Part shown: positions 1 to 9,284 of the stretch, piece by piece | Layout of the letters: every line of letters starts with the position of its first letter | How positions within the stretch are numbered: the first letter of the stretch is position 1 | Source: Elusimicrobiota bacterium | GTDB lineage: Bacteria > Elusimicrobiota > Elusimicrobia > UBA1565 | DNA: 64,000 bases | Assembly: GCA_003450735.1 (NCBI GenBank) | Contig: DMEZ01000015.1 | Span: forward strand, 85,180-149,179 | Direction: 5' to 3' | Program-made: the position numbers and the translations under genes | The notes under the pieces: model-generated | What the model saw: the letters and a program-made list of their open reading frames with translations, nothing else | What the model was told of the DNA's origin: nothing | Databases searched by the model: none

Positions 1-565
1 ACGGGTCCCAGGAGAGCGCGTGCCCCATGACGAAGCGGGTGGCTTCGAACTCCAGCTTGTCTTTGCGCTTCTGCAGGAGGCGGGAGTCGAGAAGCAGGGC
101 CCGCTCCGGCTTCGTCATCGTTTTCAGCGACCAGGCGACCTTGCCGTGCCGCTCGAGCCAAAGGCTGTGGGCGACATGCGTGAGATAGAGTTTCCAGGCG
201 TCGGCGGAAGTGTAGAAGACGTGCCCGTCGTCCTCGCATTGCTGCACCGGCTCCGTCGAGGCGAAGATCCTGCCGTCCAGCTTGTCCTGGACGACCTTGA
301 TCGGTTCGATCGGCGCGGGCGCCGTCGTCAGCCCAGCCGGCTCTCCCGCCTCCACCGCCGCCAGCGCTCGGGAGAGATCCTTCTTCTGCTCGACGCTCCA
401 GGAGGGATAGGATACCGGGCCCGACTCCGCCTCCCAGATGATGTCGGCGGTGATCTTCTTGTCGTTCAGCAGTTCGGCATAGGGATCGGAAGCGCCTCGG
501 CCCGGAGCCGCGTAGCCGCCCAAGAACAGGAGTGCGCCAAGCAGGCGGAGCGCTGGTTTGATCAG
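1..565 (-). CDS. Secreted protein of unknown function (3' end outside window)
   Basis: The reverse strand is open from about 565 to the window edge, giving 188 visible residues. The N-terminus is a signal peptide: a few charged residues, then the hydrophobic stretch LLGALLFLGGYAA. The mature part is mixed and soluble-looking, with a segment reading CEDDGHVFYTSADAWKLYL; I recognise no family. There is no ATG near the start. A CTG at 565, 2 bp after the stop of the preceding gene, is the simplest start, but an upstream codon overlapping that gene is possible. It is probably cotranscribed with the TPR gene before it. Confidence 0.6.
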   Translation of the reverse strand, partial: MIKPALRLLGALLFLGGYAAPGRGASDPYAELLNDKKITADIIWEAESGPVSYPSWSVEQKKDLSRALAAVEAGEPAGLTTAPAPIEPIKVVQDKLDGRIFASTEPVQQCEDDGHVFYTSADAWKLYLTHVAHSLWLERHGKVAWSLKTMTKPERALLLDSRLLQKRKDKLEFEATRFVMGHALSWDP

Positions 566-566
566 G

Positions 567-1304
567 TTATTGGGAGAGCTGTTTCTTCGCGAGATCGATC
601 CACCGTCTTTCACGGAATTTTTCCGTATGCGTGAACAGTTCTGCGCGCTTGAGTATCCCCTCGAAGGCGCGGCGGGCTTCCTCGGCCCGTTCCATCTTCT
701 TCAACAACAGCGCCTTCCTGTATTCGACTTCTTCTCCGGGCCAGTCGCCGAGTCTTTTGAAATGCTGAAGCGCGCCCTCGAGATCGCCGAGTTTCTGCAG
801 CGTCCGCGCCATGAGCCAATCCCGTCGGCGAGGTTCATAATCCGGATTTTCTTGGATCAATCTCTCCAGAGCGGCGCGCGCTTGCACGTGCTTTTCGCTT
901 AGGAAATAGGCCCAAGATAAGTGCAGGAGGTTCTTGGGATTGCTCCCGTGTCCCATAGAGAGGCATTTCTCGAATTGCTCTATCGCCGAGTCGAATTCGT
1001 CATGTTTGAGCAGGCCTTCGGCGAGCAGCTCGCGGTTGTAGACCGTGTCGAATTCTTCGACATCGGCGCGGAGCTTCTTGAGGTCGACGCTGGAATCGGG
1101 CCCCGAGAAGACGTCTGCGGCATTCTTCTCGAGGGAGGATATGATCTTCGTGTACTCGATGGCTTCGGCGATCAGGTAGGACCCCCAGCCGACTACCGGT
1201 ACGGCCAGTATGAAGATCACCCAGATCAGGCCTCGCCCCGAGGAGAAGGCATGGTAGGCGCAGCCGAGCTGGATGAGGGTCGCGACGGCTATCAGGATGG
1301 GCAT
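567..1304 (-). CDS. Membrane-anchored TPR protein
   Basis: This 245-residue protein begins with two closely spaced hydrophobic helices (about 2-18 and 26-46). Their layout resembles the short membrane anchor found on a group of bacterial tetratricopeptide-repeat proteins. From about residue 85 onward it shows degenerate TPR helices (AEGLLKHDEFDSAIEQFEKC and LLHLSWAYFLSEKHVQARAA are typical A/B helices). The likely role is a protein-interaction scaffold at the inner membrane with the repeats on one face; the partner is unknown. A TATGAT hexamer lies 9 nt before the ATG on this strand. The secreted-protein gene follows 1-2 bp downstream, so the two form an operon. Confidence 0.75.
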   Translation of the reverse strand: MPILIAVATLIQLGCAYHAFSSGRGLIWVIFILAVPVVGWGSYLIAEAIEYTKIISSLEKNAADVFSGPDSSVDLKKLRADVEEFDTVYNRELLAEGLLKHDEFDSAIEQFEKCLSMGHGSNPKNLLHLSWAYFLSEKHVQARAALERLIQENPDYEPRRRDWLMARTLQKLGDLEGALQHFKRLGDWPGEEVEYRKALLLKKMERAEEARRAFEGILKRAELFTHTEKFRERRWIDLAKKQLSQ

Positions 1305-1377
1305 CTACTGAAAATCATATCACGTTTATTTAAGGAAATCGTGTCCGGTCATTTGGGCGAAATGGGGTAAATCCCCG

Positions 1378-3837
1378 CTACTTCACCGGCCCCGCCGCAT
1401 CCATCCACTTCACCCCGTCCGCCTTCCCGCCCCCGAACACATAGTCCGCCGGCTCGGGCGCCAGCGGCCTCAACCCTCCCTCCATCCCATCATAATCCCA
1501 CGTCGTCACATTGAACTCCGCCCCATCGAACGACCCCACCCCCCTGAACGCATCCAGATCAAAAACGATCTCCACCGTCCCCGCCTTCTTATCAGACTTC
1601 ACCTTCGGCGGCGGCTGAACCGGCGGAGCCATACTCCCCGCCGTCGACCCCGACGCCGGATACAAGGCCACCGTCCAGCCCCCAAGGAACAACCCGAAAT
1701 CCCACGTCTGACCCTCAGGCATCTCCGCATTCATCCGCGGCAAAACCCGCACCCCCCGACCATCCGGCCACGACAAAAAGATGTTGAAGCACACATGGTC
1801 GAACCCCAGCGGCGGATTCCATCCATCCGACAACCCCTTGGCCATCTTCACCACCCACTTCGCCCCCGGCCCTCTTCTATACAACGAAACCCTCTCGATA
1901 TCCGCCCGCCCCTCGAACCCCGGCGCCAGCGGATAACGATACGTCCCCAACGGCCCCCGATCATCTCCCACCGGATCCTCCACCTCCGCAATCCGCTTCC
2001 ACGGGATGCTCACCGAGAACCCGCGCGGCTTCGAAAGCCCCAGCTTCTCCGGCTCCCCGACCATCGCGATGAGCGTATGTTCCCCGTCCGCCAGCCTCCC
2101 CGCGTCGAGCGAAGCGCTCCAGCGCCCGCCCTCGCGCCGCGCCCGGATCGGCCTCGACAGCCGCCCATCCACGATCAGCAGGACGTTCCCGTCCCGGCTC
2201 GCCGTTCCCCTCACCTCGACCGCTTTCTCTCCCAGCGGGCCGGCCGGCAGCGGATCGATCACCGCGGCGGCCGGAGCCGGCGGCGCCGCCGCCGGGCCCG
2301 CGCTCTTCAGCGCCAGCACCGCGCGGGGAGGCAGGAGCATGGAGAGGCGCTCCCCGACCCGCAGCTCGGCGAAACGGTCGAGATGGCGCAGGAAGACGGG
2401 CTGCATCCGCACCCCCGTCTCCAGTCCCGTCTCCAGCTCCGCCAGCAGGACCGGCTCATCGGCCGTGTTGAACAGCACGAGGGCCTTCTCCTTCCCCATG
2501 TCCAGCCGGTACGCCAGCGCCCCCGCGCCCGAAGCCTCCCCATACAAAGGCGTCAGCGTCCCGCGCCGGAACACGTCGTTCTCCCGGCGCACGCGCGCCA
2601 ATTCCTGGATCAACTGATATAAAGGATGCCCCGCGTCGAAATGGTCTTGACCGCCCGAGCCGTACCCCTCTTTGAACATCGAGCCCCGCGTCTCCCGGAA
2701 GCCCTGCTCGGTGCCCGCGTACACCACCGGGATCCCCGGCACCGTGAACACCGCCGCCAAAGCCTGCGCCAGACCGTCCTCCGAGCCCTCGGACAAGAAC
2801 CGCGCCATATCGTGGTTGTCCACGAAATTCCCCGACCCCAGTCCGTCCCGATAGAACTTGTTCAAGCTCTCGAGGCGATACTTCAGCCGCGCCGGCGCGG
2901 CCCCCTTCGCGAACACCGACCGCAGCTCCATCGCCAGCGGGAAGTTCAGCACCGCGCTCAACTCCGGCTGTTCTTTCGTCCCCAGGTACTCCGCCGCCTC
3001 TTTATCGGCCTTATCCGAGAACGGCTCCGCGTGGATCCACACCTCGCCCAAGGTCAGGAAATCCTTATCCTTCGAGCGCACGAAATCCCGCCAGAACTCA
3101 TGCTCCACGTAATGGGCCGTATCCAGCCGGAAACCGTCCACCCCGACGGATGAGATCCAGAAATCGTACGACTCCCGCAAAGCCTGCCGCACCGCCGGGC
3201 TCGACGTATTCAGATCGTCCAAGCCGCTCATCTGCCACTTCAGCCTTTGCTCGTCGTTCGCGTAATCCGTGATGTCCGACGTCCAATGATACACCGACGC
3301 CCCGCGCTGGAGCGGGTCCGAGGGATCGTTCAGGTTGAACGGCCGCTGCGTAGGGCCCGTGCTCGGCACGATGCCGGACTTCAGCTTCAAGTCCGACCCG
3401 AAAAAATCCCCCGTATGGTTCACCACGATGTCCTGGATCAGCTTCATCTTGCGCCGGTGAAGATCATCGGCCAAGCCGCGGTAGTCCTCGAGCGTCCCCA
3501 GGTGCTCGTCGAGCTTCATGAAATCCCGCGCCCAATAGCCGTGATAGCCCGACATCTTCAAGGCCGGGTCGTTCCAGACGTTGGCCACCGGCGGCGTCAG
3601 CCACACCGCGCTCGCGCCCAAGCCCTGGATATAGTCCAGCTTGGACCGGATGCCCGCGATATCCCCGCCGCTGTAGTACGCCCCGTTCTTCGGGTCGAAC
3701 TCCTTGAAGCCCAGATCATCGTTCTTCACGTCGCCGTCGGCGAAGCGGTCGGTCATCAGGAAATAGACGACCTCGTCGCGCCAGTCTCCGGCCCTCGCCG
3801 GGGAAGCCAGCAGAACCAGCAGGAAAAATCGGGTCAT
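1378..3837 (-). CDS. Secreted GH13 alpha-amylase-family enzyme with glucodextranase-type C-terminal domain
   Basis: The protein has 819 residues with a signal peptide (cleavage near ARA at 14-16). All four GH13 regions are present: DIVVNH at 136-141, GFRLD at 235-239 (nucleophile D239), GEVW with general acid E265, and NFVDNHD at 337-343 (D343). An all-beta segment of amylase C-domain type follows. The last roughly 200 residues (EDPVGDDRGPLGTYRYP onward) look like the DOMON-like C-terminal module of glucodextranases. It should hydrolyse alpha-glucans outside the cytoplasm; exact substrate cannot be read from sequence. The start ATG at 3837 lies 7 nt after TAGAAT on the minus strand with no ribosome site, so the transcript may be leaderless. 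It diverges from a second GH13 gene. Confidence 0.93.
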   Translation of the reverse strand: MTRFFLLVLLASPARAGDWRDEVVYFLMTDRFADGDVKNDDLGFKEFDPKNGAYYSGGDIAGIRSKLDYIQGLGASAVWLTPPVANVWNDPALKMSGYHGYWARDFMKLDEHLGTLEDYRGLADDLHRRKMKLIQDIVVNHTGDFFGSDLKLKSGIVPSTGPTQRPFNLNDPSDPLQRGASVYHWTSDITDYANDEQRLKWQMSGLDDLNTSSPAVRQALRESYDFWISSVGVDGFRLDTAHYVEHEFWRDFVRSKDKDFLTLGEVWIHAEPFSDKADKEAAEYLGTKEQPELSAVLNFPLAMELRSVFAKGAAPARLKYRLESLNKFYRDGLGSGNFVDNHDMARFLSEGSEDGLAQALAAVFTVPGIPVVYAGTEQGFRETRGSMFKEGYGSGGQDHFDAGHPLYQLIQELARVRRENDVFRRGTLTPLYGEASGAGALAYRLDMGKEKALVLFNTADEPVLLAELETGLETGVRMQPVFLRHLDRFAELRVGERLSMLLPPRAVLALKSAGPAAAPPAPAAAVIDPLPAGPLGEKAVEVRGTASRDGNVLLIVDGRLSRPIRARREGGRWSASLDAGRLADGEHTLIAMVGEPEKLGLSKPRGFSVSIPWKRIAEVEDPVGDDRGPLGTYRYPLAPGFEGRADIERVSLYRRGPGAKWVVKMAKGLSDGWNPPLGFDHVCFNIFLSWPDGRGVRVLPRMNAEMPEGQTWDFGLFLGGWTVALYPASGSTAGSMAPPVQPPPKVKSDKKAGTVEIVFDLDAFRGVGSFDGAEFNVTTWDYDGMEGGLRPLAPEPADYVFGGGKADGVKWMDAAGPVK

Positions 3838-3954
3838 GGGGCCTATTCTACAACATGAAGGCCCTAGGTCCTAGAACCGCCTGGGCCGCCTCCCCGGCCG
3901 AAAAGGCCTCATGGGCCCAGGACTATTTTCCATGCTAGACTTACACTCATAGTG
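3838..3954. promoter_or_regulatory. Divergent promoter region between two GH13 genes
   Basis: The minus-strand -10 is TAGAAT (3850-3845), 7 nt before the ATG at 3837. The plus-strand -10 is TACACT (3942-3947), 7 nt before the ATG at 3955. Neither start has a Shine-Dalgarno sequence. The palindrome CTAGGTCCTAG (3864-3874) covers the expected -35 position of the minus-strand promoter. AGGACT occupies the -35 position of the plus-strand promoter. The same TAGGnC half-site recurs upstream of other exported-protein genes in the window. Confidence 0.6.
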
Positions 3955-6144
3955 ATGATCCTCAAGGCTTGGCGCAAAGGCTTCGCGACCCTGCTCTCAG
4001 CGGCCCTGCTGTCCCAGCAGGGCCTCTTCATTTCCGAAGCCTGCGCCCAGACCGTCAGCGGCCAGCAGGCCGGAGCGCAGAGCGGCTCGAACGTCGGCGC
4101 GGCCGGCGCGGCCGTAGTCCCCACCGTCCAGCTCGGCAATATCGCCGTCAACCCCGCGATGCCGCTTGCCGGGACCAACGCCCTGCCGACCCTCACGAAC
4201 GTCCAGCCCGCCGCTCCCCAGGTCATCAACTCTCCCAAGGCTGCTGCCGTTCTCGCTCCCTCGGCCATCCCCGCCGCCCAGGTCTCGAAGCCCGCGGCTC
4301 TGAAGGCGACTCCTCTCTCGGCTCCCAAAGCCGCCCCGAAATCCTCGGAGAAGACCTTCGTCCCGCCGGTCGGCCCCTCCGGCGCGGTGGCCAATGCCCC
4401 CGACGCGGAGAACCCCTTCTCGGGCGCCTCGCCCGACCTCTCGCAGGGCCAGCAGACGGCCGAGCGCTTCAAGCTCAAGACCCCCGAGCAGGCGGCCCAG
4501 GCCTTCGACTCCAACGAAAGCGACGAGCCGGACATCGGCTGGGACCAGGTCCCGCCGGTCCCCTCCGAGGCTCCCGACTCCATCAAGGACCCCAAGGCCT
4601 CCCTCGACATCGCCCCCGGCGCCAAGTTCACCGCCTCCCCCAAGAACTGGGCTTCCGAGATCATCTACTCCGTCATCCTCGACCGCTTCGGCCGCTCCAA
4701 GGACCACCAGACCTGGGGCGACCAGAAGCTGCCGACCACGCGCCACGGCGGCAACATCCGCGGCCTCATCGACCGGCTCGACTACCTGCAGGGGATGGGC
4801 GTCACCACCCTGCTCATCAACCCCCTCTACATGAGCCCGCCCGCCGCCTACCACAACTACTGGCCCATCCACTTCATGGCCGTCGACCCCAACCTCGGCA
4901 CCATGGCGGACTTCCAGGAGCTCGTCAAGAAGGCGCACGGGCGCGGCATGCGCATCGTCTTGGACGTCGTCTTCAACCACACCGGCCCCATCCTCGAGTA
5001 CGAGGGCGGCTGGAAGTGGAGCCAGAACCCCAAGGAGATCAAGCGCTGGCGCTACCCCGTGGGCCCCGTGGAGCTGCGCAGCAAGGAGCACTACCACCGC
5101 CGCGGCTCCATCGACAACTGGAACGACCCCGACCAGATGCGCAACGGCGACTTCCCCGGCGGCTTGAACCAGCTCGCCACCGAGCGCAAGGAGACCCAGG
5201 ACGTCCTGCTCCACATCTCCAAGTGGTGGATGAAGCAGACCGACGTGGACGGCTTCCGGCTCGACACCTACCCGCATGTGGCGCCGGACTTCTGGAACCG
5301 CTTCTTCCAGGAGACCCGCGACTACGCCAAGAAGCTCGGGAAGGACAACTTCCTCGTCATGGGCGAGATCTACAACGGCGACCCCCGCGCCCTCGCGCCC
5401 GAGGTGGGCAACGGCCGGTTGGACGCCGCCTACAACTACCCCGCGCACTTCTGGGACAACGACGCGCTCCACGGCCGCGCGCCCACCAGCGTGCTGGAAG
5501 CCAGCCTCAACGGCATCCGCGCCGTGATGGGCCACGCCTTGAACCGCCTGGTGCGCTTCCTCGACAACCACGACAAGCCGCGCTTCCTGGGCCAGCACGA
5601 CCCCATCGGCATCGCGCGGGTCGCGCTGGCCTACACCCTCTTCTCCATCGGCATCCCCTACGTCTACTACGGCACCGAGCAGGCCTTCCGACAGTTCTCG
5701 AAGAACGACTACGGCATGGACGCCTATCGCGAGGACATGTTCCCCGAGGGCAAGTTCAGGAACCCGGCCACGCAGGGCGACGACTTCAACGCGCAGAACC
5801 CCATGTACAAGCACCTGGCCGCCCTGGCCGAGGTGCGCAAGACCCACCCGGCGCTGAGCCTGGGCGAGCAGTACGTGCGCTGGTCCGACCCCAACGGCCC
5901 GGGCCTCTACGCCTTCAGCCGCATCCACGACGGCGAGGAAGTGCTCGTGGTCATGAACACCGCCGGCGAGGCGCGCTCGGCCCAGATGTGGGTGGACGGC
6001 AAGCTCACCCCCGGCGGCGCGGAGCTCGTCGACGCGCTGGGATCGGGCTACGCGGCCAAGGCCGCGGCGCAGGAAGGCGGCGGCTCCAAGGTCGGCGTGC
6101 AGATCCCGGGCCACGGCGTGCTCGTCCTCGTCCGGAAGAAGTAG
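3955..6144 (+). CDS. Secreted GH13 alpha-amylase-family enzyme with long N-terminal linker
   Basis: The protein has 729 residues: a signal peptide ending near residue 28 (SEACA), then about 200 residues of Ala/Pro-rich low-complexity sequence, then a GH13 barrel. Catalytic regions are DVVFNH (337-342), DGFRLD (nucleophile D437), GEIYNG (general acid E471) and FLDNHD (D540), so it should be active on alpha-glucans. I chose ATG 3955 over the adjoining GTG 3952 because it sits 7 nt after TACACT, the spacing seen at other leaderless-looking starts here. The post-signal region resembles the start of the giant protein at 49858. It diverges from the GH13 gene at 1378-3837; together they suggest extracytoplasmic starch or glycogen breakdown. 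Confidence 0.92.
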   Translation: MILKAWRKGFATLLSAALLSQQGLFISEACAQTVSGQQAGAQSGSNVGAAGAAVVPTVQLGNIAVNPAMPLAGTNALPTLTNVQPAAPQVINSPKAAAVLAPSAIPAAQVSKPAALKATPLSAPKAAPKSSEKTFVPPVGPSGAVANAPDAENPFSGASPDLSQGQQTAERFKLKTPEQAAQAFDSNESDEPDIGWDQVPPVPSEAPDSIKDPKASLDIAPGAKFTASPKNWASEIIYSVILDRFGRSKDHQTWGDQKLPTTRHGGNIRGLIDRLDYLQGMGVTTLLINPLYMSPPAAYHNYWPIHFMAVDPNLGTMADFQELVKKAHGRGMRIVLDVVFNHTGPILEYEGGWKWSQNPKEIKRWRYPVGPVELRSKEHYHRRGSIDNWNDPDQMRNGDFPGGLNQLATERKETQDVLLHISKWWMKQTDVDGFRLDTYPHVAPDFWNRFFQETRDYAKKLGKDNFLVMGEIYNGDPRALAPEVGNGRLDAAYNYPAHFWDNDALHGRAPTSVLEASLNGIRAVMGHALNRLVRFLDNHDKPRFLGQHDPIGIARVALAYTLFSIGIPYVYYGTEQAFRQFSKNDYGMDAYREDMFPEGKFRNPATQGDDFNAQNPMYKHLAALAEVRKTHPALSLGEQYVRWSDPNGPGLYAFSRIHDGEEVLVVMNTAGEARSAQMWVDGKLTPGGAELVDALGSGYAAKAAAQEGGGSKVGVQIPGHGVLVLVRKK

Positions 6145-6157
6145 ACTTTCCCTTAAG

Positions 6158-6745
6158 ATGAAGCTATCCGCGCTCCTCGGCCTGGTACTCCTGTGTTCCT
6201 GCCGCCATGCCCCGAGCGGGCCGGAGGTCGACCTCGGGTCGACGAGGCCCTGGGCGCCGCCGGGGACTTCCGAGAAGGCCATCCCGGGCTCCCAGTCGGA
6301 ACAAGGCGGCCTTCTCTTGGCGCCTCCGCCCGCCAGCGCGCCGGCCATCCGCCCGCGGGAGCTGCCGGTCGGGGCGGGCGTGCCCGCGGGGGAGGGCGCG
6401 GCCGTGCCGACGCCGGCTCCGGAGGCGGAGCTCTCGGCTCCGGCACCGACGGTGAGGGCCCCTGCGCCCGAGTTCGCGGCCGCCTCCGCGCCGGCCTTGA
6501 GCCGCACCGAAGAGCAGCGCATGCGCGACGAGCGCTGCGCCGCCTGCTGCACCAGCGTCGGGGGAGCGTGGCGGTACGGCACCTACAGCTTGAGGGGGGA
6601 CTACCCCGCCCAGTACGGCTGCTGCGAGGGGGCGGACTGGAAGCCGACTCCGGCCTGCCGCGAGGCCGCGCGCGTCACGGCCTACTTCGGCGGCTTCGGC
6701 GACGGCCGCGAGAAGTTCCGCTGCCCTGCGGGCGCGGCTCAGTAG
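6158..6745 (+). CDS. Small Pro/Ala-rich lipoprotein with Cys-rich C-terminus
   Basis: The protein has 195 residues. Its signal sequence ends in a lipobox (LLCSC), so it is probably a lipoprotein. Residues 20-115 are Pro/Ala-rich linker. The C-terminal 75 residues carry a compact cysteine pattern (CAACC, then GCCEGADW, then single Cys) that suggests a disulfide-bonded domain; I do not recognise the family. It starts 13 bp after the GH13 stop, so it may be cotranscribed, although TAGACT lies 10 nt before its ATG. Its 3' end overlaps the convergent NamZ gene by 7 bp. Confidence 0.7.
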   Translation: MKLSALLGLVLLCSCRHAPSGPEVDLGSTRPWAPPGTSEKAIPGSQSEQGGLLLAPPPASAPAIRPRELPVGAGVPAGEGAAVPTPAPEAELSAPAPTVRAPAPEFAAASAPALSRTEEQRMRDERCAACCTSVGGAWRYGTYSLRGDYPAQYGCCEGADWKPTPACREAARVTAYFGGFGDGREKFRCPAGAAQ

Positions 6746-7932
6746 AGCAGGAACGGCGCGCGGCGGCTCTTGAAGGCGGCGGCGTCGGTCTCGAACATCG
6801 AGATCATCTCCTTGGGCCGCGCGCCGCCCTGGTAGAGCATCCGGAAGCGGTCGGTCCCCACCATGCGCACCATCTCGTCGAAGCGGACGCCGAACTCCAG
6901 AGGATGCAGGTCGCGCAGGGCGCAGACGAGGTGCGCGAAGAGCCTGAGCGGGGCGGCCGCCTTGCGGTCCTTGAGGCGGATGCGGATCCCGCGGCACTTC
7001 TTCCCCTCGAACACGCTCTTGGAGGGGGTCTGCTCCTCGGCGGAGAACTCGTAGCCCTTCAAGCCCGCGGCCTTCAGGCGCTTGAGCAGGGCCCTGTCGT
7101 CGAGCCACGGGGCGCCCACCCACCGGAAGGGGGCGGGGGTGCCCCGGCCCACGGAGAGGTTCGTCGCCTCGAAGCAGCCGATGCCGGGGTAGAGCGCGGC
7201 GGCCTCGATGTCGGGCATGTTCGGGGAGGGGGGCGTCCAGGGCAGGCCTGTCTCGTCGAACCACAGGCCCCGCGACCACCCCTTCATGGGGATGACGTGG
7301 AGCTTCGTGCCGACCCGCGCCGTCACGTTGTGCAGGCGCGCGAGCTCCCCGAGCGTCATGCCGTGGCGGACCGCCACCGGCAAGTAGGCCGTGAAGTGGC
7401 GCACGTTCTCGTCGAGGATCGGCCCCTCGACCGCGTCGCCCCCGATGGGGTCGGGGCGGTCGAGCACGATGAACTCGACGTCCTTCTTGGCGGCGGATTC
7501 CATCGCCATCGCCATCGTGGTCGCATAGGTGTAGAAGCGCGCTCCGATGTCCTGGATGTCGAAGACGAGCGCGTCGAGGCCCGAGAGCATGTCGGACGTG
7601 GGGGCCTTCGTCTCCCCGTAGAGGCTGTGGAGGGGGAGATCGCGTCCGTCGGAGAGCCGGAAGGTGCCCGAGGAGACGGCGGCGTCCTCCACCCCTTTGA
7701 AGCCGTGCTCCGGAGAGAAGAGGGCCAAAAGCTTCACATGCGGCGCAGCGGCCAGGACCTCCGCGGTCGATTTGCCCGAGCGATCGAGCCCCGTGTGGTT
7801 GGTGATGAGGCCGACGCGCTTTCCCTTGAGGGCGGAGAAGCCCGAGCCGGCGAGGACGTCGATGCCGGCCAGGACCTCGGCGGCCCGCAGGGGGGCCGGG
7901 AGCAAAAGCAGCAGGGCGAGCAGGGCCCTCAC
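6739..7932 (-). CDS. namZ: DUF1343 / NamZ-type exo-beta-N-acetylmuramidase
   Basis: The protein has 397 residues with a signal peptide (LLALLLLLPAPLRAAEVLAG). The body matches the DUF1343 family, whose characterised member NamZ removes terminal MurNAc from peptidoglycan fragments. Visible hallmarks are GIDVL, GKRVGLITNHTG, FSPEHGFKG, LPLHSLYGETKAP, DIQDIGARFYTY, DRPDPIGG and the PLEFGVRFDEM-like end. The GTG start overlaps the stop of the MltA gene (GTGA), so the two are translationally coupled. The pair would cleave glycan strands (MltA) and then trim the muropeptide ends (NamZ) in the periplasm. The gene symbol rests on family resemblance. Confidence 0.9.
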   Translation of the reverse strand: MRALLALLLLLPAPLRAAEVLAGIDVLAGSGFSALKGKRVGLITNHTGLDRSGKSTAEVLAAAPHVKLLALFSPEHGFKGVEDAAVSSGTFRLSDGRDLPLHSLYGETKAPTSDMLSGLDALVFDIQDIGARFYTYATTMAMAMESAAKKDVEFIVLDRPDPIGGDAVEGPILDENVRHFTAYLPVAVRHGMTLGELARLHNVTARVGTKLHVIPMKGWSRGLWFDETGLPWTPPSPNMPDIEAAALYPGIGCFEATNLSVGRGTPAPFRWVGAPWLDDRALLKRLKAAGLKGYEFSAEEQTPSKSVFEGKKCRGIRIRLKDRKAAAPLRLFAHLVCALRDLHPLEFGVRFDEMVRMVGTDRFRMLYQGGARPKEMISMFETDAAAFKSRRAPFLLY

Positions 7933-9164
7933 TGCCGCCTCGGGGGGAGCTTCTTGAGGAGGAGGTAGAGCTCCCCGGCGTCCCAGACCTTCGAGGCGAC
8001 GCCGGCGGCCTGGGGGCCGTGCCCGACGTAGATGTCGACGCGGCCCGGGCCCTTGATGGCGCCGCCCTCATCCTGGCAGAAGGCGAAGCGCGAGGTCGGC
8101 GCCTTGCCGAGCAAGCGCCCCTGCTCGTCGGTCTGGGCCATGTCCAGCTTGAGCAGGACGGCCGCGCCGAGCGGGGTGGACTTCGTGTCGATCGCGATGG
8201 AGCGCCCCGCGGTGAGCGGCTGGCCCGTGCTGCCGTTGGGCTCACCGTCGGCGGGCACGTCCACGAGCTCGAAGAACGTGTAGCGCGGGTTCTGGCTGAT
8301 CAGCCAGGCTTCCCCTTCCGGGTGGTCGGCGAGGTACTGCCGCAGGGTCTCGTGCGTGATCTGCTCGCGCGTCATCGCGCCGGCCCCGACGACGGAGAGC
8401 CCGACGCTCCGGTAGGGCAGGGCGTTCGTCGCGGCGAAGCGGGCCATCTTGAGCGAGCCGTCGGGGAGCTCGAGCAGGCCCGAGCCCTCGATGTGGATGT
8501 CCAGGCGGTCGAACTGGGTCTCCAGCCAGGCGAGCTCGAGGTTCCTGCCCTCGAGCGCTTTGCGCACGTCGATGTCGCGTCGGTCGAAGTAGGGGACGAA
8601 GCGGCCGCCGTCCATGCGCCCGACCACGCTCTCGCCCTTCCACTTCGGGTTGAAGAGGCCCAGGGGCGCCTCGACCAGGTCCGGCGGGCGCTTGTAGAGC
8701 GGGTACTGGAAGCGGTCGGTCTTGACGAGGCTGGCCTTGAGCACCGGCTGGTAGTAGGAGGAGAAGAACGCCCCGCCCGGCTGAGAGGCTCCGGAGATCG
8801 AGTAGAGGTCGAAGCCGTCCTTGAGCCGGGCCGTGAGCTCTTCCGGGGAGGCCGTTTCCGCGCGCAGGCGGGCCAGGTCCTGGGCCGTGTCGATGAGCAG
8901 CTGGGGCCCGACGCTACGGCCGGCGACCTGGAAGGTCTTGCCCTGGTCCAGGGTCTTCAGGTAGGCGACGGCCCGTCCCGCGGCCTTGGCGAGGGGCTCC
9001 GGGGGGAGGTCGTCTTTCAGGAGGGGCCATTCCTCCGGGGGCACCCAGCGGACGGCCGGAGGGGGGGCGTCCGGAGCCTTCGGGGAGCGCGGCGTCGGCC
9101 CTCCGGGAGTCAAGCAGGCGCAGAGGGAAGCGGCCGCGAGTATAGGGTAAAGCGCTCTCTTCAT
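7929..9164 (-). CDS. mltA: MltA-type membrane-bound lytic transglycosylase (GH102) with 3D domain
   Basis: The protein has 411 residues and begins as a lipoprotein (lipobox LCAC near residues 14-17). The MltA domain shows FFSSYYQPVLKAS and the YPLYKRP segment. The C-terminal 3D domain shows GRSIAIDTKSTPLGAAVLL, DEGGAIKGPGRVDIYVGHG and the final Asp-containing strand. It cleaves the MurNAc-GlcNAc bond to form 1,6-anhydro-muropeptides and would sit in the outer membrane. I place the start at 9164, not at the longer in-frame ATG at 9218: the lipoprotein signal begins there, and TATACT lies exactly 7 nt upstream. It leads the mltA-namZ operon and diverges from smc. Confidence 0.92.
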   Translation of the reverse strand: MKRALYPILAAASLCACLTPGGPTPRSPKAPDAPPPAVRWVPPEEWPLLKDDLPPEPLAKAAGRAVAYLKTLDQGKTFQVAGRSVGPQLLIDTAQDLARLRAETASPEELTARLKDGFDLYSISGASQPGGAFFSSYYQPVLKASLVKTDRFQYPLYKRPPDLVEAPLGLFNPKWKGESVVGRMDGGRFVPYFDRRDIDVRKALEGRNLELAWLETQFDRLDIHIEGSGLLELPDGSLKMARFAATNALPYRSVGLSVVGAGAMTREQITHETLRQYLADHPEGEAWLISQNPRYTFFELVDVPADGEPNGSTGQPLTAGRSIAIDTKSTPLGAAVLLKLDMAQTDEQGRLLGKAPTSRFAFCQDEGGAIKGPGRVDIYVGHGPQAAGVASKVWDAGELYLLLKKLPPRRQ

Positions 9165-9183
9165 GCGCCCGAGTATACCAAAG

Positions 9184-9212
9184 TTGACCGGCGGGGGAGA
9201 ATCTGGTACAGT
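9184..9212 (+). promoter_or_regulatory. Sigma70-type promoter for smc
   Basis: TTGACC (9184-9189), a 17-bp spacer and TACAGT (9207-9212) with TGG just before it lie about 70 bp upstream of smc. Unlike many neighbours, smc has a real leader and a GAGAGG ribosome site. Confidence 0.6.
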
Positions 9213-9284
9213 ATTCAATCCACGGCATTCACTAGCTACTAGATGGCGAAAGAATGCTAAAAGATGGACTGAACGAGAGGCGGC